From contig CALAYL010000048.1 in NCBI GenBank assembly GCA_937894725.1, forward strand, positions 1 through 30,726: a DNA stretch of 30,726 nucleotides, given 5' to 3'. Below, in pieces: positions 16,417 to 24,778 of this stretch. Positions within the stretch are counted from its first letter, which is position 1. Every line of letters starts with the position of its first letter. The notes beneath the pieces are model-generated. The model was not told the DNA's origin. It worked only from the letters and a program-made list of their open reading frames with translations, and did not search any database. Source of the DNA: an uncultured Bacteroidota bacterium. GTDB lineage: Bacteria > Bacteroidota > Bacteroidia > Chitinophagales > LD1. A program made the position numbers and the translations under genes.

Positions 16417-17036
16417 AACTATTGCGCATCATAGGTTTGGCTAGTATGGCATTTTTGATTTTGAATGCCTGTAAACCCAAAGACGACAAAGCAACATTTG
16501 GGGAATTAGATTTAGCGCAAATAGCAGCCGATACCAGTATGCAGACTACCATCGAAGCCTCGTTCGAGTTTGTAAAAGATTTGCCATTTAAAAATAGCGA
16601 GGTTTATTCGGTTGTAAATGGCGGCTACACAGGGTTTAAAGATGTATTGATTACAAAAAAGCGTACAGTGACCTTGTACGACACTTTGGGTATTATCACC
16701 CTAGATAATGAGCGCATCATACAGGCTTTTCTTACCGATTTGGATAGCAACAACTCTCCCGAAATTCACATTGTAGTAGAAGTGCCTCAGTCTAAACTTC
16801 AATACGATAGAGTAATGATTTATGCTAATCAGCAATGGCGAGAAGTAAAAATGGATATTTCCTACCAAGGACTTAATCCCACAGGAACACACGAGTGGAC
16901 TACGGTTAGCCCATTTTTAGTGCACAAATTTTCGATTTATGATAAAAGCGATACGACCATCAAAGGCAACGCTATCCATTATTTCAAACTAAAAAATAAT
17001 ACATTTATACTCGAAAAAAGCGAAGCTACGCTTTGA
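16413..17036 (+). CDS. Predicted lipoprotein, unknown function
   Basis: A 207-residue protein starting with GTG inside the carA stop (GTGA overlap). The N-terminus is a lipoprotein signal: basic start, hydrophobic run, then LNAC, which would be cleaved before Cys20 and lipidated. The mature part is polar and beta-rich (VLITKKRTVTLYDTLGIITL, NSPEIHIVVEVPQSKLQYDRVMIY). The segment FLTDLDSNNSPEIHIVVE resembles the calcium-loop-like phrase of FG-GAP-type secreted proteins, but I would not name a domain. It sits between carA and eno and is probably co-transcribed with them, without any obvious functional link. Confidence 0.75.
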   Translation: MKLLRIIGLASMAFLILNACKPKDDKATFGELDLAQIAADTSMQTTIEASFEFVKDLPFKNSEVYSVVNGGYTGFKDVLITKKRTVTLYDTLGIITLDNERIIQAFLTDLDSNNSPEIHIVVEVPQSKLQYDRVMIYANQQWREVKMDISYQGLNPTGTHEWTTVSPFLVHKFSIYDKSDTTIKGNAIHYFKLKNNTFILEKSEATL

Positions 17037-17049
17037 GTACAATTTAAAA

Positions 17050-18354
17050 ATGAAAACCATGAGCAGAATAATAGAAATACACGCCCGTCAAATTCTCGAT
17101 TCGAGAGGTAACCCTACTGTAGAAGTAGATGTAATGACCGAAACTGGGGCATTTGGAAGAGCCGCTGTGCCATCTGGCGCATCTACAGGAAAGCATGAAG
17201 CGGCAGAACTTCGCGATGGAAAGAAAAACACTTACCTCGGCAAAGGCGTTATAAAAGCGGTCGATAATGTCAACATGATTATCGCAGAGCATTTGCTAGG
17301 GCACTCCGTGTTTGAACAAAATCTGATAGATACGATTATGATACAAGTAGATGGCACACCCAATAAATCAAAATTGGGGGCTAATGCTATATTGGCAGTA
17401 TCTCTCGCTATAGCTAAGGCTGCGGCCGATGAAAGTGGTACGAGTCTATATAGATATGTAGGTGGTGTAAATGCCAATCTACTTCCACTGCCTATGATGA
17501 ATATATTAAACGGAGGTTCACATGCCGACAATAAAATCGATTTTCAGGAATTTATGGTGATGCCTGTGGGTGCGGATACTTTTTCACGTTCATTGCAAAT
17601 GGGTACAGAAATTTTTCATCACCTCAAAGCGGTTTTGAAGAAAAAAGGCTACTCCACCAACGTGGGCGATGAAGGTGGTTTTGCGCCCAATATCGCATCA
17701 AATGAAGAAGCAATCGAAACGGTATTGACTGCTATCGAAGCGGCTGGTTTCAAACCTGGCAAAGACGTGTACATAGCGATGGATGCGGCTAGTACAGAGT
17801 TTTATGATGAAAAAAAGAAGGTGTACGATTTTCATAAATCGAGCGGTAAAAAATTGAGCTCAGAAGAAATGGTGGATTACTGGGCTAGCTGGTGCAAAAA
17901 ATACCCTATTTTATCTATCGAGGATGGTATGGCCGAAGATGATTGGAAGGGTTGGGAACTTTTGACAAAAAAATTGGGCGATAAAGTGCAGCTCGTGGGC
18001 GATGATCTTTTTGTGACGAATGTAGATCGATTGCAAAAAGGAATTAGCCATGGGATAGCGAACTCTATCTTAGTAAAAGTAAATCAAATAGGTACGCTTA
18101 CAGAAACCATAAATGCCGTTTCATTGGCCAAAAATAGCAGCTACACATCGGTAATGAGTCACCGCTCAGGTGAGACAGAAGATGTAACGATAGCAGACCT
18201 ATCCGTAGCGCTAAATTGTGGTCAAATAAAGACAGGCTCTGCATCTCGTACAGACAGAATAGCTAAGTATAATCAACTCCTTCGTATCGAAGAAGAGTTG
18301 GGTAGTGCTGCACAGTTTGTAGGTAAAAATTTCAAATACATTAATAAAAAATAA
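17050..18354 (+). CDS. eno: Enolase (phosphopyruvate hydratase)
   Basis: A 434-residue enolase, or 431 if the second ATG at 17059 is used (MSRIIEIHARQILDS, the common family start). It converts 2-phosphoglycerate to phosphoenolpyruvate in glycolysis. Family motifs are all present: DSRGNPTVEV, the flexible loop PSGASTGKHEA, GDEGGFAPN, the metal-binding IEDGMAEDD and VGDDLFVTN, the catalytic lysine in ILVKVNQIGT, and SHRSGETED followed by IKTGSASRTDR. It lies 13 bp after the lipoprotein gene with no visible promoter in the gap, so it is probably read from the carA promoter, although an internal promoter cannot be excluded. Confidence 0.98.
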   Translation: MKTMSRIIEIHARQILDSRGNPTVEVDVMTETGAFGRAAVPSGASTGKHEAAELRDGKKNTYLGKGVIKAVDNVNMIIAEHLLGHSVFEQNLIDTIMIQVDGTPNKSKLGANAILAVSLAIAKAAADESGTSLYRYVGGVNANLLPLPMMNILNGGSHADNKIDFQEFMVMPVGADTFSRSLQMGTEIFHHLKAVLKKKGYSTNVGDEGGFAPNIASNEEAIETVLTAIEAAGFKPGKDVYIAMDAASTEFYDEKKKVYDFHKSSGKKLSSEEMVDYWASWCKKYPILSIEDGMAEDDWKGWELLTKKLGDKVQLVGDDLFVTNVDRLQKGISHGIANSILVKVNQIGTLTETINAVSLAKNSSYTSVMSHRSGETEDVTIADLSVALNCGQIKTGSASRTDRIAKYNQLLRIEEELGSAAQFVGKNFKYINKK

Positions 18355-18394
18355 GCTATTTGCTTTCGGCATAATTATTGTTTGTGAAATTCAC

Positions 18395-19516
18395 ATGAAA
18401 ACAGTTTTTATAGCAGCCATTCTTTTTTGTTCTACAATAATCCATGCACAAAGCTATCAAGGCGATGGCCTTTTGACTGTTTTGGGACAGATCAAAGACA
18501 GTAGCGAGGTGTACACCGCATTTGCTCGTGAATGGACGATAGGGCGTAAAACCAGTTTGCCAGAAAAGGGATTTAAGCTGTCGCGAAATTACGAAACGCA
18601 ACGCATCACCGCCTTGTTTTTTACTAGCAAGGGTTATGAAATGGGTGATACAAAGTTCAGTAAATTTGAGGGAAAAATGCCATTTGGTTTGTCTATGGAT
18701 GATGATATCAATACACTTTTGGCAAAATTAGGTACACCTAAAAAAGGAGGTGAAGACTACGCTAAGTTTTCAAAAAATGGCCTAGTTATACTCGCAAAAT
18801 TTAAAAATAAAGCTAGAACGAAATTAGACTATATAAAAATCAGTTTGGCTTTTGGGCAGTTGACCTACTCTCCCGATTTTGTAGAAGAGGAGGAAAGCGA
18901 TGAAACCGAAGTGCCGTCATCAAGCCCTGTAGCGTCTACCCCAGTGAAAAGTGCGACCGAAGTAAAAGTATCCAACAAAGATAAAGTAGTGTTGACCGAG
19001 ACTATGCCCGCAGATTTTTCATCGGTATCTACTCGAATGAATACCGTAGTCATGGCCAACAAATCCGTTTTTTATAAAGCAATTATGCGGGCTATGAAGT
19101 CTGGTTCGGAGTCCTATTTTGAAACGATAAAAAGTTCCACAATGAATCCTGTGACTAACTTTTGGGACTATAAATACACCTTTGCCACTACGCTCAAAAT
19201 ACCCGATGAAAAGTATAACTTTATTTATTCTTTTCCTTTCGCTACCTCGCAGCGAGATTTTGTATCTGTGCTCAATGAGGGAATATATGATGCTAGCTTT
19301 AAAACCGCATATGATAAAATGTTGGCGCAGCTAAAGTCGGATTTTCCTGTCAATGAAGGATGGAAAATGTCTTTTCCAAAAGATGAAGACCCTAATTTTG
19401 TTTTAAAAGATGTTGAGTTTCAGAACGAAAGATATGGATCAATAGTGCTTGACTATCATAAGCGACCAAATAACCAAAGTGTATTATATTTGAGGTTTAT
19501 ATTATACTATGATTAG
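18395..19516 (+). CDS. Secreted protein of unknown function, first of a tandem paralogue pair
   Basis: A 373-residue protein with a signal peptide (MKTVFIAAILFCSTIIHAQ). The N-terminal part (about 20-150) has a pattern, FGLSMDDDINTLLAKLGTPKKGG then NGLVILAKF, that recalls small BamE/immunity-like folds; this is only a resemblance. An acidic, Ser/Pro-rich linker (about 165-200) leads to a C-terminal domain (about 215-373) with YNFIYSFPFATSQRDFVSVL and a final LYLRFILYY. The same two-part layout recurs in the next gene, which it overlaps by 8 bp. No family recognised. It starts 40 bp after eno on the same strand. Confidence 0.72.
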   Translation: MKTVFIAAILFCSTIIHAQSYQGDGLLTVLGQIKDSSEVYTAFAREWTIGRKTSLPEKGFKLSRNYETQRITALFFTSKGYEMGDTKFSKFEGKMPFGLSMDDDINTLLAKLGTPKKGGEDYAKFSKNGLVILAKFKNKARTKLDYIKISLAFGQLTYSPDFVEEEESDETEVPSSSPVASTPVKSATEVKVSNKDKVVLTETMPADFSSVSTRMNTVVMANKSVFYKAIMRAMKSGSESYFETIKSSTMNPVTNFWDYKYTFATTLKIPDEKYNFIYSFPFATSQRDFVSVLNEGIYDASFKTAYDKMLAQLKSDFPVNEGWKMSFPKDEDPNFVLKDVEFQNERYGSIVLDYHKRPNNQSVLYLRFILYYD

Positions 19517-20474
19517 GCTACTTTTTTGGGTTTTCTTGTTCAATTCTTTTTTGTCATTTGCTAGTTCAACTTCTGAAATACTTGGGGTCATTGGGAAAGC
19601 TCCAACCGATATTGATTTTTTGCTTTTAAAAAACAAACTAAAACTAGATAGGAATTATGCCAACGCAGAGCTTGGTATCAAATTTTATCTAAATGAAAAT
19701 AGGCAGAAAATTAATGCGGTACTTTTTGCTAATGATTCTTTAGATATAGACAATCAAATATTTCATCAATACAAAGGCGATTTTGATTTCCCTTATAGTT
19801 TTCAATTTGATGTTTATCAGGTCAAGGATATTTGGGGAGCGCCTATGAGCAGAACGTATAATACGATGGTATATCAGTATAAAGAGCAGCTAATCGAGCT
19901 GTATTTTACAGACCCTAATGCAATAGGAAAGGTAACCTATGTTTTAGTAAGCAATAAACCAGCAGACAAACAAACTAACCCCATCGCAGCTGTAGTGGAT
20001 GCGCAAATCGATAAAGTTGAAGATGAACTAAAAGCCTCTATTTTGAACGTGTTTAGGGCATCGCAAGACCCTGCTTTTGCCTCTATATGCAAACAGCCAG
20101 TGAGGCAATCTAATATCTGGAACTATACCCATACACTGGCTACCTCTATCAGTATCCAAGACGAATTGTACAATTTCGTATATGCGTTTCCGTTTTCGTA
20201 TTCTCAGCGCGATTTTGTATCTGTACTTGCTGAGCAGCAGCAAGGAGGCACTTCGGTTCGCAATGTGTTTGATTCTTTTGAACAAAAATTATCAAAATGT
20301 CTTACTGCAGATGAGGGGTGGCAAAAAAAGTACGACAACAATACGGGGAATAGAAATTTACCTTATGCAGTTACTTTTTCTAAGCCTTCTTTGGGGGAAG
20401 TGATACTCGACTATGTGAAATCGCCCAAAGGTATCGAGGTCGTATATCTCAGGTTTTTGTTCCAATACAGATAA
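19509..20474 (+). CDS. Secreted protein of unknown function, second of a tandem paralogue pair
   Basis: A 321-residue protein with a signal peptide (MIRLLFWVFLFNSFLSFAS). It is a diverged copy of the preceding gene's product: the C-terminal motif YNFVYAFPFSYSQRDFVSVL and the ending VVYLRFLFQY match, and the N-terminal half shows the same KLDRNYANAEL...VKDIWGAPMS order. It lacks the acidic linker of its partner. The ATG overlaps the end of the first gene by 8 bp, so the two are probably made together and might form a pair. Its stop directly abuts the galK stop on the other strand, with no room for a terminator. Confidence 0.72.
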   Translation: MIRLLFWVFLFNSFLSFASSTSEILGVIGKAPTDIDFLLLKNKLKLDRNYANAELGIKFYLNENRQKINAVLFANDSLDIDNQIFHQYKGDFDFPYSFQFDVYQVKDIWGAPMSRTYNTMVYQYKEQLIELYFTDPNAIGKVTYVLVSNKPADKQTNPIAAVVDAQIDKVEDELKASILNVFRASQDPAFASICKQPVRQSNIWNYTHTLATSISIQDELYNFVYAFPFSYSQRDFVSVLAEQQQGGTSVRNVFDSFEQKLSKCLTADEGWQKKYDNNTGNRNLPYAVTFSKPSLGEVILDYVKSPKGIEVVYLRFLFQYR

Positions 20475-21575
20475 TCAGCTCAATATCTGCTGAACTCCAT
20501 CCGCAGTTTGAGTTACGAAAATAGTGCAATCTAAATCAAGTTTAGTGTGATATGTTTTGGATACAGACGCTACGAAATTGGCTGTTTCATTTTGATGCAC
20601 TAGTGCAATAGCACATCCTCCAAAACCCGCGCCTGTCATACGTGCGCCTATGCAGCCCTTTTGTTCGAGTGCTGCATCTACGAGGGTATCTAGCTCTAGT
20701 CCACTTACTTCATAGTCGTATTGAAGTGATAGGTGAGAGGCGGTCATGAGTCGGCCCACAGTCATTAAATCGCCCATCTCGAGATAGTGTTTGGTTTGCC
20801 CTACCCGCAGTTGCTCAGCTATCACATGTCGAGTTCTTTTTTTCAAAATTTCATCTTTCAACAGGCTTAAATCTGCCATGTCTGCTTCTGCTAGAAAGCG
20901 AATGTTACGTTTGGTTTGAAGAATACGCAAACTCTCGTCACAACTAGCTTTGCGTTCATTGTAGGCCGATTTGATAAGTGCGCGAGGCTTGTTGGTATTC
21001 ATCACTAGGAGTCTATAATCATCGAGTTCAAAGGGCACAGCTACAGCGTCTAGTGTGTTGCAGTTTAAGAAGAGCACATTATCTTTTGTGCCATTGGCTA
21101 TTGAAAACTGATCCATGATGCCGCATTTCACCCCGATAAAATCATTTTCAACTTGCTGGCACCAAAGCGCTATGGTTTTTCTATCTATAGGCTGATGTGT
21201 TTCGGCTAATATAATATACGCCATAAGCACCTCTATGGCTGCAGATGAAGAAAGTCCAGCACCTTGTGGTAAATTGCTTTCGAAAGAAATGTCAAGAGCA
21301 GGAAGAGTAAATCCTTTTTGTTTTAAAAAAAGAACTACGCCTAGTGGATAGTTTGCCCAATCATAGGCACTGTCATATTTTGGTAGGTTATTTATATCAA
21401 AAGAAAATGTAGTTTCATGTGATTTTGACGTTAATTTTAGTTTGTTTACTTCGCTATTTTTTACGGTAGCTGTAATTCCTAAGTCAATGCAGCAGGGCAT
21501 TACATGACCACCGTTGTAGTCGAGATGTTCGCCTATCAGATTTACCCTCCCGGGCGCAAAATATCGTCTAGTCAT
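20475..21575 (-). CDS. galK: Galactokinase
   Basis: A 366-residue GHMP-family galactokinase from the ATG at 21575. It phosphorylates galactose to galactose 1-phosphate in the Leloir pathway. The galactokinase signature GRVNLIGEHLDYNGGHVMP is near the N-terminus, the ATP-binding motif PQGAGLSSSAAIEVL is in the middle, and the third GHMP motif TGAGFGGCAIALV is near the C-terminus. A longer in-frame start at 21608 would overlap galT by 41 bp; the ATG at 21575 overlaps by 8 bp and gives the normal family N-terminus, so I prefer it. The order galT-galK is a standard operon, and no epimerase or transporter gene is adjacent. Confidence 0.95.
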   Translation of the reverse strand: MTRRYFAPGRVNLIGEHLDYNGGHVMPCCIDLGITATVKNSEVNKLKLTSKSHETTFSFDINNLPKYDSAYDWANYPLGVVLFLKQKGFTLPALDISFESNLPQGAGLSSSAAIEVLMAYIILAETHQPIDRKTIALWCQQVENDFIGVKCGIMDQFSIANGTKDNVLFLNCNTLDAVAVPFELDDYRLLVMNTNKPRALIKSAYNERKASCDESLRILQTKRNIRFLAEADMADLSLLKDEILKKRTRHVIAEQLRVGQTKHYLEMGDLMTVGRLMTASHLSLQYDYEVSGLELDTLVDAALEQKGCIGARMTGAGFGGCAIALVHQNETANFVASVSKTYHTKLDLDCTIFVTQTADGVQQILS

Positions 21576-22542
21576 TTTTGTCAATTTTGTTCTTGAGCTC
21601 TTGTGCACAGTTATCTACATCGAGCGGATTGGCTGCAGCGCCTGCGCCCATCTCGCTGCCAGCATACCATTTTATTTTGTCTTTGGCGCGTAGTGGTGGG
21701 TAAAATTCTACATGAAAGCGATAATGATTTTTGCAGTCATCCCACTCTGGACTATTGACTGGTGCTTGATGTATGCTCATTATATATGGAAAAGGCCTAT
21801 TAAAAATTTTATCAAAACCCGCTGTTACTTTTTTAAGTGTAGTCATAAGATTTATCAATGCTTTTTCATCAAAATCTTCAAAAGACGAGAGTGAGGATTT
21901 GGCTACAATGAAAACTCCATAGGGATAATCTGTAAAGTAGGGAATGTAGGCAATGAAGTGTTCGTTTTCATAGACGACACGTTTTTTATAGCTTTTTTCT
22001 GCTTGGTTTAAATCATCAAATAAATTGCGATGATGCTGCGCAAAATATTTTTTTGTATTGGTGAGTTCATCTTTTATTTTTTGAGGGATCCAAGAGTAGG
22101 CATAGAGCTGACCATGAGGATGAGGCATGGTTACACCCACTTCCTCACCCCTGTTTTCAAATTCATAAATGTATTTGATTTGCTTATCTTTTTGAAGTTC
22201 AGTATATCTATTTTTCCAAAGATTGCCCAGCGATAAAAGATGCTCGTCAGATAATTCGTAGAGTTTTATGTCATGTTTAGGAGAATATAAAATCACCTCG
22301 CATTTGCCATAGGCTACTTTGTTTTTAAACACCTCAAATGATGTCGCTTCAGTGGTTTCAGGATGTTGGCTCAATACGGGAAAATCATTTGCGTAGCAAA
22401 GTACATCAAAATCTTTGGGTAGGTTTTTTCCTTCGCTAGGACAAAATGGACACCAATCTTTGGGTAAGTGTGGTCTATCTTGTCGATTTGTAGCGACCAT
22501 AGTCCAAGTGTCGAGCAGCGGATTCCAGCGAAGTTCGGGCAT
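21568..22542 (-). CDS. galT: Galactose-1-phosphate uridylyltransferase
   Basis: A 324-residue GalT from the ATG at 22542; an in-frame TTG six codons earlier is less likely because MPELRWNPLLDTWTMVA is the usual family start. It exchanges UMP between UDP-glucose and galactose 1-phosphate through a uridylyl-histidine intermediate. The active-site triad HPHGQ (in MPHPHGQLYAY, near residue 140) is intact, and CPFCPSEG provides the first zinc-site cysteines. YRFHVEFYPPLR near the C-terminus is also typical. It is the first gene of a two-gene operon with galK and is divergent from the gamma-carbonic-anhydrase-like gene. Confidence 0.96.
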   Translation of the reverse strand: MPELRWNPLLDTWTMVATNRQDRPHLPKDWCPFCPSEGKNLPKDFDVLCYANDFPVLSQHPETTEATSFEVFKNKVAYGKCEVILYSPKHDIKLYELSDEHLLSLGNLWKNRYTELQKDKQIKYIYEFENRGEEVGVTMPHPHGQLYAYSWIPQKIKDELTNTKKYFAQHHRNLFDDLNQAEKSYKKRVVYENEHFIAYIPYFTDYPYGVFIVAKSSLSSFEDFDEKALINLMTTLKKVTAGFDKIFNRPFPYIMSIHQAPVNSPEWDDCKNHYRFHVEFYPPLRAKDKIKWYAGSEMGAGAAANPLDVDNCAQELKNKIDKND

Positions 22543-22556
22543 CGTTTTTCTTTTTA

Positions 22557-22587
22557 GCAAGATATTATTTTCGTTTCTTTACACAAA
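22557..22587 (-). promoter_or_regulatory. Possible galTK promoter
   Basis: Reading the minus strand, TTTG (22587-22584) is followed after 19 bases by TATCTTGC (22564-22557), a partial match to TAnnTTTG, 14 bases before the galT ATG. The spacing is right for the phylum but the -7 box is degenerate. The opposite strand carries TATTTTCG at 22566-22573, a one-mismatch -7 box for the divergent gene. Confidence 0.33.
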
Positions 22588-22597
22588 CAAAAAGTAT

Positions 22598-23125
22598 ATG
22601 ATAAGCAAATACCAACGGTATCTCGCTTCTAAGGTAAAAATGGGAAAGGATGTGTTTGTAGCACCCAATGCTACTTTATTAGGCGATATCAACCTTGGAG
22701 ATAATGTGTCTGTTTGGTATGGTGCTATAATGCGTGCTGATATGGATAAAATCACCGTAGGCAATTGCACCAATATTCAGGATGGCGTTATCTTTCACAC
22801 GGATCCAAATATGCCTATCACCGTGGGTAAAGAAAACGTGATAGGGCATGGAGCGATTGTGCATGGCTGTACAATTGGCAACAACAATTTGATAGGCATT
22901 CGCGCTACGATATTAAATAGAGCCGTGATAGGGAATGGCTGTGTGATTGGGGCGCATGCATTAGTAACAGAAGATATGGTGGTACCTGATTTTTCGATGG
23001 TGCTTGGTTCGCCTGGCAAAGTTGTAAAACAACTACCCGTTGCTATCATTGATAAGTTGAAAAGGGGAACTGATATTTATATGCAGGAAGCACTCAAATA
23101 TTTGCAAGAAGAAGGTTTTGAATAA
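22598..23125 (+). CDS. Gamma-carbonic anhydrase-like left-handed beta-helix protein
   Basis: A 175-residue hexapeptide-repeat protein of the gamma-carbonic anhydrase/YrdA group. It shows the typical course: VFVAPNATLLGDINLGDNVSV, WYGAIMRADMDKITVG, NIQDGVIFHTD, VIGHGAIVHGCTIGNNNLIG. Three histidines (FHTD and GHGAIVHG) are placed to bind one metal at each trimer interface. Whether it hydrates CO2 or has another role cannot be told; many such bacterial proteins show low or no activity. The frame stays open upstream to 22415, but that part runs antisense to galT, and the ATG at 22598 gives the family N-terminus. The next gene starts immediately after its stop. Confidence 0.9.
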   Translation: MISKYQRYLASKVKMGKDVFVAPNATLLGDINLGDNVSVWYGAIMRADMDKITVGNCTNIQDGVIFHTDPNMPITVGKENVIGHGAIVHGCTIGNNNLIGIRATILNRAVIGNGCVIGAHALVTEDMVVPDFSMVLGSPGKVVKQLPVAIIDKLKRGTDIYMQEALKYLQEEGFE

Positions 23126-24127
23126 ATGAAAATTCTAATCATACGATTTTCGTCTATAGGCGACATAGTGCTCACTACGCCTATCATTCGGTGTGCTAGA
23201 AATGTTTTTCCTGATGCAGAGATTCACTTTGCTACGAAATCAAATTTCGCTTCGCTTTTATCCGAAAATCCCTACCTAGATAAGTTGCAATTATTGGGCG
23301 ATTCTTTTGTGGATTTTCTGCAAAAAATGCGATCTGAAAAGTATGATTTAGTTATTGATTTGCATAAGAATACCCGTTCGTTTTTGATAAGAGAAGCGAT
23401 AGGAGCGAAGGTTGTTTCCTTCGATAAATTGAATTATGAAAAATGGCTTAGCACTCAATTTAAAATCAACAAATTGCCTAACAAACACTTGGTAGATCGA
23501 TACTTCGATGGAGTGAAAAGTGTAGGTGTCAAGGATGATGGTAGGGGGTTAGATTTTTTTATTTCTGAGCAAGATAGAAATAGTGTTCGCAAGCTATTGC
23601 CTCTTGGCGAAAGTTATATAGCCTGGGCTATCGGGGCGAAATTTGAAACAAAGAAGTTTCCAGTAAATAAGATCGTAGAAGCATTGAGCCAGACATTTTT
23701 TGATAACAAAAAAGTGATTTTGCTGGGAGGCAAAGAGGATGTAGTAGCTGCGCAAAAAATCATAGCTAACTTCGCCAATGACACCATAATAAATTTAGTA
23801 GGCATATTAAGTTTGGCACAATCTGCTGCAGCTATCGAATCGGCCTCCATGCTTATCACCAACGATACTGGTTTGATGCATATAGGTGCCGCACTAAAAA
23901 GACCCATAGTGAGTATTTGGGGCAATACGGTCGCTGGCTTCGGCATGTACCCTTTTTATGGGCAGCATATTGTGGCTAATCAACAAATTGCTATTGCGAA
24001 TTTAGCTTGCCGACCTTGTTCCAAAATAGGCTATTCCACTTGCCCAAAGGGGCATTTTGATTGTATGAACGAAATAACAACAGATGAGCTAATAGCGGCT
24101 ATTCAGTCAGTCGCAAAGGCTTCTTGA
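23126..24127 (+). CDS. Glycosyltransferase family 9 (heptosyltransferase-like)
   Basis: A 333-residue GT-B fold protein of family 9, which adds heptose or related sugars to the lipopolysaccharide core from the cytoplasmic face. The N-terminus KILIIRFSSIGDIVLTTPIIR is the acceptor-side signature, and the C-terminal domain contains INLVGILSLAQSAAAIE and NDTGLMHIGAALKRPIVSIWG, the nucleotide-sugar-binding stretch. The late cysteines in LACRPCSKIGYSTCPKGHFDC are common in this family. Its ATG directly follows the stop of the preceding gene, so the two are an operon. Its 3' end overlaps the convergent DUF4294 gene by 29 bp. The acceptor sugar is unknown. Confidence 0.92.
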   Translation: MKILIIRFSSIGDIVLTTPIIRCARNVFPDAEIHFATKSNFASLLSENPYLDKLQLLGDSFVDFLQKMRSEKYDLVIDLHKNTRSFLIREAIGAKVVSFDKLNYEKWLSTQFKINKLPNKHLVDRYFDGVKSVGVKDDGRGLDFFISEQDRNSVRKLLPLGESYIAWAIGAKFETKKFPVNKIVEALSQTFFDNKKVILLGGKEDVVAAQKIIANFANDTIINLVGILSLAQSAAAIESASMLITNDTGLMHIGAALKRPIVSIWGNTVAGFGMYPFYGQHIVANQQIAIANLACRPCSKIGYSTCPKGHFDCMNEITTDELIAAIQSVAKAS

Positions 24128-24695
24128 TATCGTATTCAGGACCGAGAGAACGAATCGCCATCTCAAGTATCCATTCTTTTTCTTTACTGTATTCTTCTTT
24201 GAGATTATAGTCGTAATGGCGAGCCACTATCTGCCATGTCCATGCGTTGAATCCGCCTTTTATTTCTTTGATAATGCCGTAGCAGTTGTTACCTGTTTCT
24301 CTATTGATAAGTTTTACCAACACCTTTCCCTGACCCACGTTGAGGTCGCGAAGTTCTTTTTCAAACTTAGCTTTCATTTCTTTTTCAAGGTCTTTGCGAT
24401 ATACCCTAAATTCTTTCTTTTTTGCATCATCTTTCTTCAGGATTACATCATCATATAGTTGGATAGCAATCTTAAGGTACGGAAGTATTTTTTTGATACG
24501 AGAACGGTCTTTGTAGTATTCCATTTGGTCATCAGGATTTTTGAAAGTGTAGATATCTACATCCCTCAACTGAACGGTAAGCATGGTGTCCATATCAAAA
24601 GTAGTAGTATCTGTTGGGGTACCTCTAAATTTCTGAGCTTTGCTTGCAAAGCTGAAAGATAAAATTGCGATAAAAAGAAATAATTTAGTTTTCAC
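24099..24695 (-). CDS. DUF4294 family exported protein
   Basis: A 198-residue protein starting with GTG at 24695, with a signal peptide (KLFLFIAILSFSFASKAQ). The mature part matches the DUF4294 pattern restricted largely to Bacteroidota: VQLRDVDIYTF near residue 42, then RIKKILPYLKIAIQLYDDV, a charged helix rich in Lys and Glu (about 90-120), and GQGKVLVKLINRETGNNCYGIIKEIKGGFNAWTWQ, split across two conserved blocks. The function is unknown. An exact -7 promoter motif lies 27 bp upstream. The 3' end overlaps the convergent GT9 gene. Confidence 0.85.
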   Translation of the reverse strand: MKTKLFLFIAILSFSFASKAQKFRGTPTDTTTFDMDTMLTVQLRDVDIYTFKNPDDQMEYYKDRSRIKKILPYLKIAIQLYDDVILKKDDAKKKEFRVYRKDLEKEMKAKFEKELRDLNVGQGKVLVKLINRETGNNCYGIIKEIKGGFNAWTWQIVARHYDYNLKEEYSKEKEWILEMAIRSLGPEYDIKKPLRLTE

Positions 24696-24721
24696 TTTAG
24701 TTGTTTTATAGAGATATATAC

Positions 24722-24729
24722 CAAAGTTA
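24722..24729 (-). promoter_or_regulatory. Bacteroidota -7 promoter motif for the DUF4294 gene
   Basis: On the minus strand this reads TAACTTTG, an exact TAnnTTTG and the same octamer as before carA. It lies 27 bases before the GTG start. No convincing -33 TTTG is visible. Confidence 0.45.
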
Positions 24730-24778
24730 TACCAATTTTAGATTATTGTTAATTACCCTAAAAATCAAGCACAGCGTT

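Noticed and set aside
18355..18394. A promoter between eno and the paralogue pair
   Set aside because: TTTG and TATTGTTTG occur but the spacing (13 bases) and the extra base in the -7 box do not fit the phylum consensus.
22415..22597. A longer N-terminus for the gamma-carbonic-anhydrase-like protein
   Set aside because: The added 61 residues are antisense to the conserved N-terminus of galT, and the ATG at 22598 matches the family start.
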